Origin: Stomorhina lunata
Lineage: Eukaryota; Arthropoda; Insecta; Diptera; Rhiniidae
Assembly (NCBI GenBank): GCA_933228675.1
Contig: OW121741.1
Span: forward strand, 76,436,629-76,500,628
Direction: 5' to 3'
DNA: 64,000 nucleotides
The translations under genes and the position numbers were made by a program. Below, one piece after another: positions 52,440 to 62,813 of this stretch; position 1 is the stretch's first letter; every line of letters starts with the position of its first letter. The notes beneath the pieces are model-generated. The model ran no database searches. It was given only the letters and a program-made list of their open reading frames with translations, and was not told the DNA's origin.

Positions 52440-55400
52440 ACAAATATTTCAGTGCTTTATTTTTTATCGATTTTAAAAAATTCCAAAATTTGTGATTTTT
52501 AAAGAGCTTTTCCTAGTTTTATTATCATATAATGAAAACGGCTTATTTAATTTTATTGAAAAATACATCAATGAATTAAAAACAAAATTACCCCTAAATT
52601 TTGTTTTCATTAGTTTTTTGTGAGATCAACGGTTTTGGAGTTATTTAGGTTTTAATTTAAAAAAATATTTTTTTTTTGCAAAAATCAAAAATTTTGGGAT
52701 TTTTGAAGAGGTTGTCCAAGTTTTATTACCATATAATGAAAATGGTTTATCCAATTTTATTGAAAAGTACATTAATGGATTAAGAACAAAACTATCCTTA
52801 AATTGTGCTAACATTAGTTTTTTGTATGATCAACGGTTTTAGAGTTATATACGTTAAGATTTCAGAATTTTTTTTTTTTTGGCAAAATTGAAAAAATTTT
52901 TAATTTTTAAAAATTCATAAAAAATCGGAAAAGGAAAAAAAAATACCAATATTTCAAATAATATAAGGCTTATCGAAAATTGGCAGAAAAATTTTCAAAT
53001 GGGACACGAATTGGCTGAGCTTCGGGTCGATAAGTTGGCGAAACTCGAACAGTGGGTTGAAAAAAAATATTTCAAGAACTTTTAAACTTTTTATCATGAA
53101 ATTTTACATGGTTATTGAGGGAAGTACTCGAGCTTAAGTTTAGAATTTGGAATCTGTAGACTTATCAAGAGGGGAGGCCCTTAAAGTTGGAAACGATATA
53201 AACGATTTTTATATGTATGTAAATGACGAGGCCTCATCGTTTTTTTTTTGCATAAAACTTCTAATTTTAGACGTATTTTTGAAATTTTTTTTTGCAAGAT
53301 TTTCATGTACTTAATAAGGCCTACAACCCACGTTAGGTCGTTTCCCGAGCTTTTTTTAGAGTGTCAAATAGTTATTATTAAAAAAAAAAAAATAAATAAA
53401 ACCAAATGGATACTTTCATGAGACTGGACATGAAATATTTTTTGATACAAGAAGAAAGCCTGTTAAAAATAAACAAAATCGTCAAAAGTTTTGAGTTACC
53501 TCCCAAACAATGTTCTTCCCGGTTAATAGTTTTACCTTCCTAAAAGCCACAAATTTGCTATTAACTTTATGAGCTTTAGCAGAGACAAGTTTTTTAGCAT
53601 TGGTATATAGAAATTGAGCAAAATCGTGGCATTATTTTGGGTACCTCCATAGGTCTCACTACCCGGAATTTAAATTTTGTCAATAATTTATATTTTTATG
53701 GAATTAAATTTCAAGAAAATAATATATAAATAATATGGACCATATTTTATCCTAGCTCCCATACAAAACCTTTTGACAAAAGTCACTTAAATGAGTGGAA
53801 ATTCACAAAAATGCCCATCTGAAGATTTTATGTTTATTTATTGCACACATAATTTCCGTATAAACTGTAATCAAATTGCTAAATTTCGAGTTAATATTCG
53901 ACCATAGCTCCCATACAAGACCCTTTGAGATATGCCACTTAAATACTTCAAAATTCGAAAAAAGCTCCTAAATCTGAATTTTATATTTATTTCACTTTTG
54001 ACCTTAGCTCCCATACAAGACTCTTTGAGATAAGCCACTAAAAAGCGTTGTAGTTCATAAAAAGCTCCTAAAATTTTGCAGATAATGTAAATTTTATGTT
54101 CACTTATTGCACACATAATTTTGGTATAAACTGTAATAAAATTCCAAAATTTCAAGAAAGTCGGATTACATATAACCCTTGATCCCATGTAAGGCCTTCT
54201 AAGAAATTCACAAAAAAGCTTCTAAATCTGAAGATAATGATCATTTTATGACTTTTTTGGACACATTATTTTTGTATAAACCGGAATCAAATTGCAAAAT
54301 TTTGAGAAAATCGGTTCACATTTGACCTTAGCTCTCATATAAGACCCAGTAACGAAAATGACTTTAATACAAAATTGGGTATTTTCACTAAATTTACTTC
54401 ATTGTTAATAAAATTACCATTTATTTATAATTCTTTGGGTAATAAGTCTTATTGTATTTAGAATATTCACTGTTTTGAGATCATGTTATAACAGTGGTAA
54501 GTTTTATCCATTTTCGATTTTTTATGAATTTTTAAAAATTCAATAACTTAAATTTTTTTCTAGAAAAAGAAGTATTTTATTTTAAAGTTCTAATAACTCC
54601 GAATCCGTTTGACTTATAAAAATATTGTTCTAAAACGACTTAAAGATAATTTTATTTACTTTTGTATTTTTCAACTTTCAACGAAATCCAATAACCCTTT
54701 CCAAAAACATGATAACATCAAAAATATCAAGTTTTTTTTTTCTAGAAAAAGTAATATTTCATTTAAAAATGCAAATAACTCCGAATCCGCTTTAGTTTTA
54801 GAAAAATTGTTTTAAAACAACTTAAAGATAATTGTATTTACTTTTTATTTTTTAACTTTCAACAAAATCCAACAACCCTGTCCAAAGATATGACAAAATC
54901 AATCAGCCTTTTCAAAAATGTAAAATTTTTGTAAATATTTTTTTTTTTAATTAAGAGAAAAGAAATAAAATTTTAAGGCTTTCTACAATCAGAAGACATC
55001 AACGCATAAATAGCACAAATTTAAAAAGTTCTGGCCACTTTCTAGAACAATTTCGCCTTACCAGCGCTTTCGAATCGCCGATTTTCGTCAAATTCGTCAT
55101 TTTTTGTTCATTATTTGGACAAATGCTTGTAAAATGTTATTTCTGTTCAATTTTGAAAAAGCTTTTAATGAAAATTATTGCTCAGTATATGGAGAATGTA
55201 TGCTGAGTTGGTTTTTCAAAATTGGATGATTTTAACCCTTTCTTACCCGGGTCAAAGGTCAAAATATTCATTGTAAAATCATGGTTTTTTTATTAATTTC
55301 GGAGCGAATTTCGACTAAAAGGCTTAAAAGTAATTATTGTATTGCAAAAATCTCGAAAACTAAACAAGGTAATGCAACCATTTTATATTATACAGTATAG

Positions 55401-56460
55401 ACCAATATATTAAAAATTCAGAAATATAAATTTCAGAAAGAGTTACGAAATTTTAATTGACATTTTTGAATACAGAAATGTACACTTTGAGTTTTTTTTA
55501 GAAAAATGGGCCATGTGACCCCTTTAATAGCCAGGCCCTATTAGATTTTTGCACAGACCTTAAGAACATTATATTTAATACAATTTAATTAAATAATAAA
55601 AAATAATTTGAAAACCATAATTTTGTCTAAAAATTGCTGATTTTTGACCATCGCTTGTTGTAGGGTGCATGTCTAAAATTTTTAAAAGCACGCATTTCAG
55701 AAGCCTAATATTTAAGAAAATGTTAAAACAAAGTATTTTGAACTAATTTTTCAAAAACATAGATACTTTTTTTTAATTTTTTAGGAATTTTTCGGTACAC
55801 AAACTTTGAAAAATTTTCCTGTATTATAAACTTTACATAATTTATTTTTTTTTCTCTAATTCATTTAGAAATTTATCAGAAATCTCACAGTATTTAAAAA
55901 AAAATTTACCAAAAAGCATTTATAAGCCAAAAGTCATGCAAAAAAAAAAAAAACGATAAAAATGTTTAGAGTCAAATATCTCTTAAACTATAAAAGAAAA
56001 TGTAGTACAGCAGGCATATCTTTTCTTAGTTTTTTTAAAGTTTTCAAAAATGTAAAAATGTTTTGGATCGGAACGAATTGGTGAAAGTTATACGGACCCA
56101 AAGTTTTACATACCCGAGGCGGGCAACTTTGGTCTAATGTAGAGCCCACTGTGCTACCGATAGATTGCTTGTTAAACAAAAGCCTAACTCCTCTTCTGCT
56201 GATGTTTCAAATATCGTCCAAATTCGCACCACTGTGCAATGTTAAAGTCTTAGAAAATCACTTTTGCTAAGACTTTATTACAGAAAAGTTAGATTTTTAA
56301 AGTCAACAATCTTCCCTATCCTAGCTAATGCAATAAACTGAGTAACATTATTGGATACATTATAAACTAATTATCCTAAAAGTAATAAAAAAATTTGCTC
56401 AAATTTGCGCAAATATGGTTTTTCCTATATGATGCCATATGACAATATCAACATTTTATA
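52440..56460. repeat. Old internally repeated non-coding DNA
   Basis: Three sets of diverged direct repeats are visible. (1) Two units of about 204 bp at 52494-52890, each with TCATATAATGAAAA(C/T)GG(C/T)TTAT- and GATCAACGGTTTT-like words. (2) TAGCTCCCATACAAGAC-like words recurring at about 53755, 53910, 54009 and, weaker, near 54175 and 54330; the same words are in the repeat at 59240-59460. (3) Two units of about 180 bp at 54549-54908 with TAACTCCGAATCCG and CTTAAAGATAATT. No coding capacity or clear ends. Confidence 0.65.
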
Positions 56461-56476
56461 CCCTTCACCACCATAG

Positions 56477-57812
56477 CACGGTGGTAAAATACGGCCAAAA
56501 ATCAATAACTAGTTTATTTCTTCATATTTTTGACTGAAATTTACTGAGCTGACATATTATGGTTCTTTCTTTATATTGTATAAATTATATGGTAAAATTA
56601 AAAGTGGTTGGCCATATAAAAGGAGACATATAAGATACATTAATAAAATGAGTTTAATAATTTTGAAAAATATTCAATAATTTTCATTTATGTACAGGCC
56701 TTTTGTCTACCTTATTATATATAATTTGTAAAATTTGGATGAGTAGTTTGAGAGATATATTTAAATTTCTGAAAAAATTTGTGTATTAGTCAAGATTTAT
56801 TATTATATAAAAAACATAACAAAAAGCTCAATATTTCAATAAAATGTTTAAAATTCATGAGAAAATGTTCAAGACTGTAATTTTCATGTTCTTTCTGCAT
56901 TTTTTATTTGTTCATTGTAATGTGGCCACCACCTGTGTAAATGTATTGTTTACAGAATTTCGTTAAAAACAAAGTATTGTTCTATTTTTCTCAATCATAT
57001 TGTAAAAATTTTACTCAAGAATGTGTTGGCTAACAAAGAGGGCTGATAAATTCAACGCCACGCCCAAATTTTCATTATACATGTCATTTATACTTATTTG
57101 AATTCATTTTATAATTTGTTAACATAAATTGGTTTTTCGATAGTAACTAAAGTAAATTTTAATCTAATCATTTAATAAATACTGCCTTATATTATTTTCA
57201 AGTATTTTATGGACCTTTCTCTTACTAAATTGCACCCTGATATAATTAAAAATGTTTAAAATATGTAAAAAGATGAAGTTAGTAAAATGACTCTGGTAAA
57301 TAGGCCGGCAAGAGAATGCGGCTGAAATTCGAAATATGTACTACTAGTACTTAACAGTAGAAGATCCAATTAATGTGTGACCTCTTTTAGCTCCTTTTTC
57401 TTAGATATGGCCTTTGAAAATTTTAATTTTTATGATTTTTACTAGTTATTTAACTATCTCAAATTCACTTCAATTTTCGAAAAAACTAAACCACAGAAAT
57501 TTCTAAAAACTGCACAAAATGATTTACTAATAACAATATTTAAAAAGTGTATACAAATTTAGAACAAAAACTTTAGTGGAAAAATTATATCTGCTTTTAT
57601 TCAAAAGTATATAAAAATCAAATTTTTTAATTTTAAAATTGTAGGCAAAAAAGTATAGACTTTGAGCTAGTATAAAAAACGAATCAGTTACCTGATAGTC
57701 AAAGACAAAGTTAAATTGGATGCTTTAGAGTATTGGCTATGAACTACCATCAAAATTTAATCAAAATTATAAAATTAAGAAAAATCATTTTTGGCCGCTT
57801 TTTACCACCGTG
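56477..57812. mobile_element. 1.34-kb DNA transposon remnant, CACGGTGG ends, CATAG duplication
   Basis: The ends CACGGTGGTAAAATACGGCC and, reversed, CACGGTGGTAAAAAGCGGCC match over 26 bp with two mismatches. CATAG flanks both sides (56472-56476 and 57813-57817) as a 5-bp target duplication. A CAC-starting inverted end and 5-bp duplication recall Transib elements, but the ends are not a textbook match. The interior is AT-rich without an ORF, so it is non-autonomous. It is inserted in the dispersed repeat that continues at 57818. Confidence 0.78.
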
Positions 57813-57817
57813 CATAG

Positions 57818-59636
57818 GTGGAAAGGTATTATAAGTTTGTGCTGATGTATGTAATGCATACACTCATAGAAAAATGACGTTGCAAAATCGTCACTGGTCG
57901 GTGTCAAATTGAAAACAAATGGTATATATATTTTTGATACCGCCGGTTTTACAATTGAAAACATGTGTTTACAACCAGAAAACATATGTTACTTAGTCAT
58001 TTACCGACATGTGTCTCTAAAGTCATAGCCAGATAAAGTTTTGGTAAACGAGAAGTTGGAGAACAAGAAGTCAGTGGACGACGCCAAGTTATTAATAATT
58101 AGAAGCAGGAGTCCTTGAGGTGCTAAAAAAGAGGACTTAACGGAGTCGTGCCACCATGTTTGGAAGAAGTCGAAGGTAACGAGGAGTTGGAGAACAAGAA
58201 GTCAGTGGACGACGCCAAGTTATTAATAATTAGAAACAGGAGTCCTTGAGGTGCTAAAAAAGAGGACTTAACGGAGTCGTGCCACCATGTTTGGAAGAAG
58301 TCGAAGGTAAGATTAATGATTTTATCAAACATGTATTATATTATGTATCTAAATATAAATTCATTTGTTACAGTCTGGAATTGATATTGGGGAGATGTCT
58401 CTTCCATCAAAAGTACAAGAAGGGTTTAATGGTAATGAAAAGTCTTCTTCCACTCCTATGTTATTTTGTCAAAGGTAAAATATTGGATTTAAAATAATTC
58501 ATATAGAAATATGTCATGTTTTATTTGAAGTCATTAGTAAATGTTTCTGTAAATTGCCAGTCTCTTTTTCAGAATGCAAATAAAAGTCTTTCAACCACAA
58601 ACAAAGAGTTTTCCATTTAACAACGGTGTGTTTTAAAATCAAAACAATATGTTTTCAATTCAACCCCGTTTGGTATAACAATTTCGAGTCAAATTGAAAA
58701 CGAAGTATTTTCATATCATCACCGTATGTTTACAATTTGAAAAAGAAGCGTTTTCAACTCAATACCCTTCGGTATTGAACTGGTACAAATGCGGTAGAAA
58801 TTTTGTGTTGCAATATTGAAAACATTCGATTTCAATTTGTAAACATTAATTCACTATTGACCCCGAATGGTGTGATCTTAAACACAGATGTGTTCAATTT
58901 TTCTATGAGTGTAGAAATATTTGTCTTAGACCCTCCTTTTAGTACACCACTAGACTAAGAATCACTTTCTGAGTCGATTTAGCGATGTCCGTCCCTCCGC
59001 CTGGCTGGACGGCTGTAAACCATATAATTAAACTACAGGTCGCAATTCTAAAGATAATTTGATGAAATTTGGCACAGATCATTTTTTTGATAACGGGACC
59101 ATGGCTTTTGAAATTCGTCAAAATCAGTCCATTATTTATAATACCTCCCATAGGTCATACTTCCCGGAATTGGTATATTTTCAACAAATATAAATATTTT
59201 TTCATGAAATTTAAAACAAATACTGCTTATGTAAACTAAAATTACTGTACAAAATTTCGTTGAAATCGGTCCACATTTGACCATAGCTACCATACAAACT
59301 CTTCCTTAAAAACGCATTAAATGTGACAAAAATCACAAAAATCTTGGAAATCTACAAATAATAAGAATTTCAAGTTTATTTTTTGCATACATAATATTTG
59401 TAATCAATTTGCCAAATTTCGAGATAATCGGTCCACATTTGACCCTAGCTCTCATATAAGTCCAAATGACGGAAACAGCTTAAATATATAAGTTTTGAGA
59501 AAATGTTTGTATGATGGCAAAATTTAGCAAATATTTGTCTTTATACAGGAAAAATAACACATTTGATCTTTGTGGTGAAGGGTATCGTATGGTCGGGCTT
59601 GACCGACTATAGCACTTTCTTACTTGTTTTCTCTAA
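57818..59636 (+). repeat. Dispersed fly repeat, interrupted by a TA-flanked transposon
   Basis: Positions 57818-57860 and 58914-59636 form one element: GGTATTATAAGTTTGTGCTG, then ACTTTCTGAGTCGATT, GTCCGTCC, CTACAGGTCGCAATTCTAAA and GATGAAATTTGGCACA. It ends GGGTATCGTATGGTCGGGCT...GACCGACTATAGCACTTTCTTACTTGTTTT-like. I know this wording as a very common interspersed repeat of Drosophila and other flies, but cannot name its class with certainty. Its left part starts near 56458 (ATACCCTTCACCACCATAG), before the 56477-57812 insertion. Confidence 0.7.
57861..58911. mobile_element. 1.05-kb TIR transposon in a TA site, with exon-like interior
   Basis: The ends CACTCATAGAAAAATG and, reversed, CACTCATAGAAAAATT are inverted repeats, and TA stands on both sides. 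That is the target choice of the Tc1/mariner group. A unit of about 132 bp is directly duplicated (about 58047-58178 and 58179-58310). Its second copy ends in a perfect donor, AAG|GTAAGATT. TTTGTTACAG|TCTGG follows at about 58374, and a second donor-like CAAAG|GTAAAA is at 58472. Spliced, one frame would read KKEDLTESCHHVWKKSKSGI, then DIGEMSLPSKVQEGFNGNEK. I do not recognise that sequence. Confidence 0.7.
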
Positions 59637-60014
59637 AACACAAGAACATATTTATACATTCCTATTGAGAACAAAACACAAGTATTTATACATTCCTATT
59701 TAACAAAGCCAATAAATTGGATTTAATCAAATCATATTAAATTTTAAAATAACCAACAAATCAACTAAAAATAGCTAATGTCAGCGAACACACTGTGTGC
59801 TGCTGACGTCAACAGCAGCTGAAGCAGCGCAAATTTAATCACACACACCCGAACCCTTAAACAAACGACCAAAGCATTTGATTAGCGTTTTTGTGGGTTA
59901 AATGTTAGATTTAAAAATAAATCCAAACAAAGCCAGCAACAAGTCAATAAATAAATTAACATACAAAAAATGTTTAAAGCAAATGAGGGAGAAAAAAATC
60001 TAACAAAATCAGAA
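59637..60014. other. Region upstream of tRNA-Trp
   Basis: Mostly single-copy looking sequence, with a short GC-richer patch containing GCTGCTGACGTCAACAGCAGC (59800-59820), a near-palindrome around a CRE-like TGACGTCA. No ORF. It may hold upstream elements for the tRNA gene. That is inference. Confidence 0.4.
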
Positions 60015-60086
60015 GACTCCGTGGCGCAACGGTAGCGCGTCTGACTCCAGATCAGAAGGTTGCGTGTTCAAATCACGTCGGGGTCA
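60015..60086 (+). tRNA. tRNA-Trp (anticodon CCA)
   Basis: A 72-nt cloverleaf without CCA. The acceptor stem GACTCCG pairs with CGGGGTC (one T-G pair) and the discriminator is A. The D arm is in GTGGCGCAACGGTAGCGCG. The anticodon stem TCTGA/TCAGA has loop CTCCAGA, with anticodon CCA at 60047-60049. The T arm is GCGTG TTCAAAT CACGT-type. A box TGGCGCAACGG and B box GTTCAAATC are present. There is no intron. The sequence looks like the Drosophila tRNA-Trp gene as I remember it. A T-run follows. This is a working gene by all visible criteria. Confidence 0.97.
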
Positions 60087-60095
60087 TATGAAATA

Positions 60096-60107
60096 TTTTT
60101 TTTTTTT
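60096..60107 (+). terminator. Pol III terminator of tRNA-Trp
   Basis: A run of 12 T starting 10 nt after the tRNA 3' end. Confidence 0.9.
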
Positions 60108-60267
60108 GGTTAAAAAGGTTTTTTATGTGAATAAATTTTTTTATGAAATATTTTTGTAGGAAAAAGTTTCCTTGAGAATAACTTTTTCCTACAAAAATAT
60201 TTCTATGAAAAAATATTTTTTGAAAAAAAAGTTATATAAAAAATATTTGTTGAACAAAATTTTTATT

Positions 60268-60514
60268 CTATTTTTAGACTCATTGAAAGGGACCTACGTT
60301 TTAACGCCGGCTCCGAACGGAAAATGCATTAGTTAGAGGAGTTTTAGTTTTACATAGCCTAATACTCAATAACCAGTGGCTAGCTGAGTTGAGGTGAACC
60401 GACGCCTTTTTTGAAAATTTGTTTTTTTCAAGTGGGTCTGGCCGGAGATCGAACTTGGGACCTCTGGTATGCTAGGCTGATGACTAACCTACTATACCAC
60501 GGCAGTTCACTTGG
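60268..60514 (-). mobile_element. tRNA-derived SINE, copy B
   Basis: The same element as 1-249, in reverse orientation. On the - strand it reads CTGCCGTGGTATAGTAGGTT, CTAGCATACCAGAGGTCCCA, then AGTTCGATCTCCGGCCAGAC. The body has CAGCTAGCCACTGGTTATTG and ends CAATGAGTCTAAAAATAGAA. This copy shows more of the 5' head than the copy at the window edge. It lies about 180 bp after tRNA-Trp. It is not derived from that tRNA. Confidence 0.8.
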
Positions 60515-61329
60515 TCGCCCTATAGATGACTGATTTAAGCCTGTAGAATACTACTGAGTTTTGGATGCTTAAAATAGATTTTCGTCCCTAACAGTGGGAT
60601 GAAAAAGTACCCATCTACTCCATATTTTTGATTTAGATCCATCCGTGTTTATCTCCAGGGCCTCAACTATAGAATCGATTTAGGCTTCAGAGATATCGAC
60701 AGTGAAGGAGCGGCCGAAAAATGGGGTGGGAATGCAGTAGTCGGTGTTTTTTGGGGATAGTTCTGAGTTTATCGCTGATTAGCCTTACATAAAGCAGATC
60801 AAAAAACTAGAGCACCATACAAAAGTATAGGTATTGCAACCATCTCCATGAGCCTGGCGGTATTTGCAGAGGAAAGGCCCCATGTGTTGCCTTAGGCTCT
60901 TCTGTATGAATCGAGTTCAATGGCTGCCTTAGACACTATAGATTGGGTATTAAAGCTCCAGGGCAGATTAACACAAATCCGGCAAACTGTTCAGAACTTG
61001 GACCAATTGAGAGATATTGGTCCCTAGTAAAAAGAATAATGAAGGACACAAAAGGACTCGAAAAAAGACATTTAAAATTTTAGAATAAAGTGTTCCATAA
61101 AAAGCAGGAAGGTTACTGAAATCACTATAAAAAGCCTAAGGGGAAATATTTCGAAAAAAATTTAATCTATATATGGACGCGCAAAATAGAAAGGAACCTT
61201 TGTAAAAACTGGTTTTCTTTAGGAGAGCCATTTTAAAGATTTAAATATTATTTTTTTATCTTATTTTTTTACCCTTAAGTCCCTTTCTCTATGCGTTGTC
61301 ACATATACATAAAAATCAATGTTTGTGTG
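60515..61329 (-). pseudogene. Possible R1-type LINE fragment in non-coding DNA
   Basis: On the - strand, about 60790-60950 reads AIELDSYRRA, a stop, GNTWGLSSANTARLMEMVAI, then PILLYGAL. The pattern TWGL...W/M...PIL-YG is common after the reverse transcriptase core in R1/Waldo-type LINEs. The piece is short and broken, and nothing else of the element is clear. The remainder of the stretch shows no gene. Confidence 0.4.
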
Positions 61330-61690
61330 TCTGTAAGTCCTTTATAAAATAGTAAACTATGCATTTGATCATGTTATGATCTTAAGAAAAGCTGTTGCCC
61401 ATGAGCCGACGAACATTACAAAGTTGGTATGACCAAGTTTCGACAGGTGGCGCCACTGAAAATTGTTTAAAGTGAATTAAATCGTAAACTGTGCATTTGA
61501 TCATGCTATGATCTTTAGCAAAGTTTATGTGCATGAGCCGACGAAGGTTTCCAAGTTGGTATATCCAATTTCCGACAGGTGGTGCCTCTGAAAATCACTT
61601 AAAGTAAATTAAATCGTAAGCTTTGCATTTGATCATGCTGAGTTTTCTAAGTTGGTGCGATTAATTTTCGTCAGATGGCGCAACTGTCTA
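61330..61690 (+). repeat. Dispersed element with about 130-bp tandem repeats, copy 3
   Basis: About three units with GCATTTGATCATGCTATGAT, GAGCCGACGAA and GACAGGTGG(C/T)GCC. It is preceded by AATGTTTGTGTGTCTGTAAG at about 61318. The same family as 13501-14042 and 19075-19760. The last unit is shortened. Confidence 0.8.
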
Positions 61691-62813
61691 GCGGGCTATC
61701 GAAAGCCTATATTCCATACCACAGAGTGGTTTGAAACAACGAAAAAGTGGTAACAAATCTGTATCTTTTAAACTGTAAAACTGAAGGCATCAGTATGTAT
61801 GAGGGAATTGCTAAGTAGGACTCAAGCTTTCTGAGTCCGTGATTACCCTGTGTTTACATAGATTGAATTATTGGGCTTCAAAGTAGATCACCTCAGAAGT
61901 TAAAAAGCTTTTTTTATCGTGTAGCTCCTTCAATTATTAACCAATATAGTTGATTTTTACATTTTGGAATGAACCTAAAGAAACGAAGAAAGAACGTGGT
62001 TACTTCAATAAAATAAAAGTTACGGATTTTACTTTAACTCATTTCAAAAATTAAAAAACTATTTTTTCTCTTTGACTTTTTTTAGTCTTTGACCGGTTGT
62101 GCACTCGACCTAAAACCAATAATTTTTTAAAATATACTTATATAAAGCCAACTGTTTAGGAAATAAAACTTTGAAAACCGTTTAAAAATATCTCAAATCG
62201 TTTTGTGTTAAACAATTTTCAAAGTCAAATATTTTTCACTGATCGAAAAAAGTGCACATTTTTTTTCCAAAAACATGGTACAGTAACTTTCGGCTATAGG
62301 CCACAGCTATAGTTGCACAACTTTTGTGGTCTACAAGGACAAAAATGGGTAACAAATTTGGGAGTAGGTATATAATTTATAGAGCGGTCTACTGATATTT
62401 AAGAAGTACCAAATATGTGTTTGGTACTCTTTACCTCTAAATAGTAAAGAAAGGTTTAAGAAAGAAACATTTGGTAACATTATATCTCCTAAACCATACG
62501 AGGTAAAAGCAAAAATAAAACGGTATTGATATCAGCAATAAAATAAAAGAACACGTATGTGATACTTGAAATTTGGCCATCTAGATGGAATAAGCGGTTA
62601 AAAAAGGAAAAATTTGGAAACGTTATATTTCCGCAACTGAAGCCGATAGGAACTATAAAAATGAGGACACAAGCGTTTAGAACTTTTTCGTAGATTTGAT
62701 AACTGGGGATTAAAAAGGGAAAAAGCGAAATTTTGGTACTTTTTTTAACCCAAACATAATATTTTGTATCCATTTCGTTTTCAAATATATGGGAATTTAA
62801 TTCGACATCTGTC
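61691..62813. other. Non-coding DNA, no gene recognised
   Basis: AT-rich. GGTACTTTTT...AACCC and GGGATTAAAAAGGGAAAAA-like words at 62400-62760 resemble 18456-19060. The 108-codon ORF on the - strand at 62489-62815 shows no known domain and overlaps these repeats. I do not call it a gene. Confidence 0.45.

Noticed and set aside
53871..54188. 105-codon minus-strand ORF
   Set aside because: It spans direct repeats with the CCCATACAAGAC word, so its internal repeats come from DNA duplication. Not a gene.
53047..56143. One large element bounded by CAGTGGG and CCCACTG
   Set aside because: The two words could be inverted ends 3.1 kb apart, but only a few bases match and no target duplication is visible.
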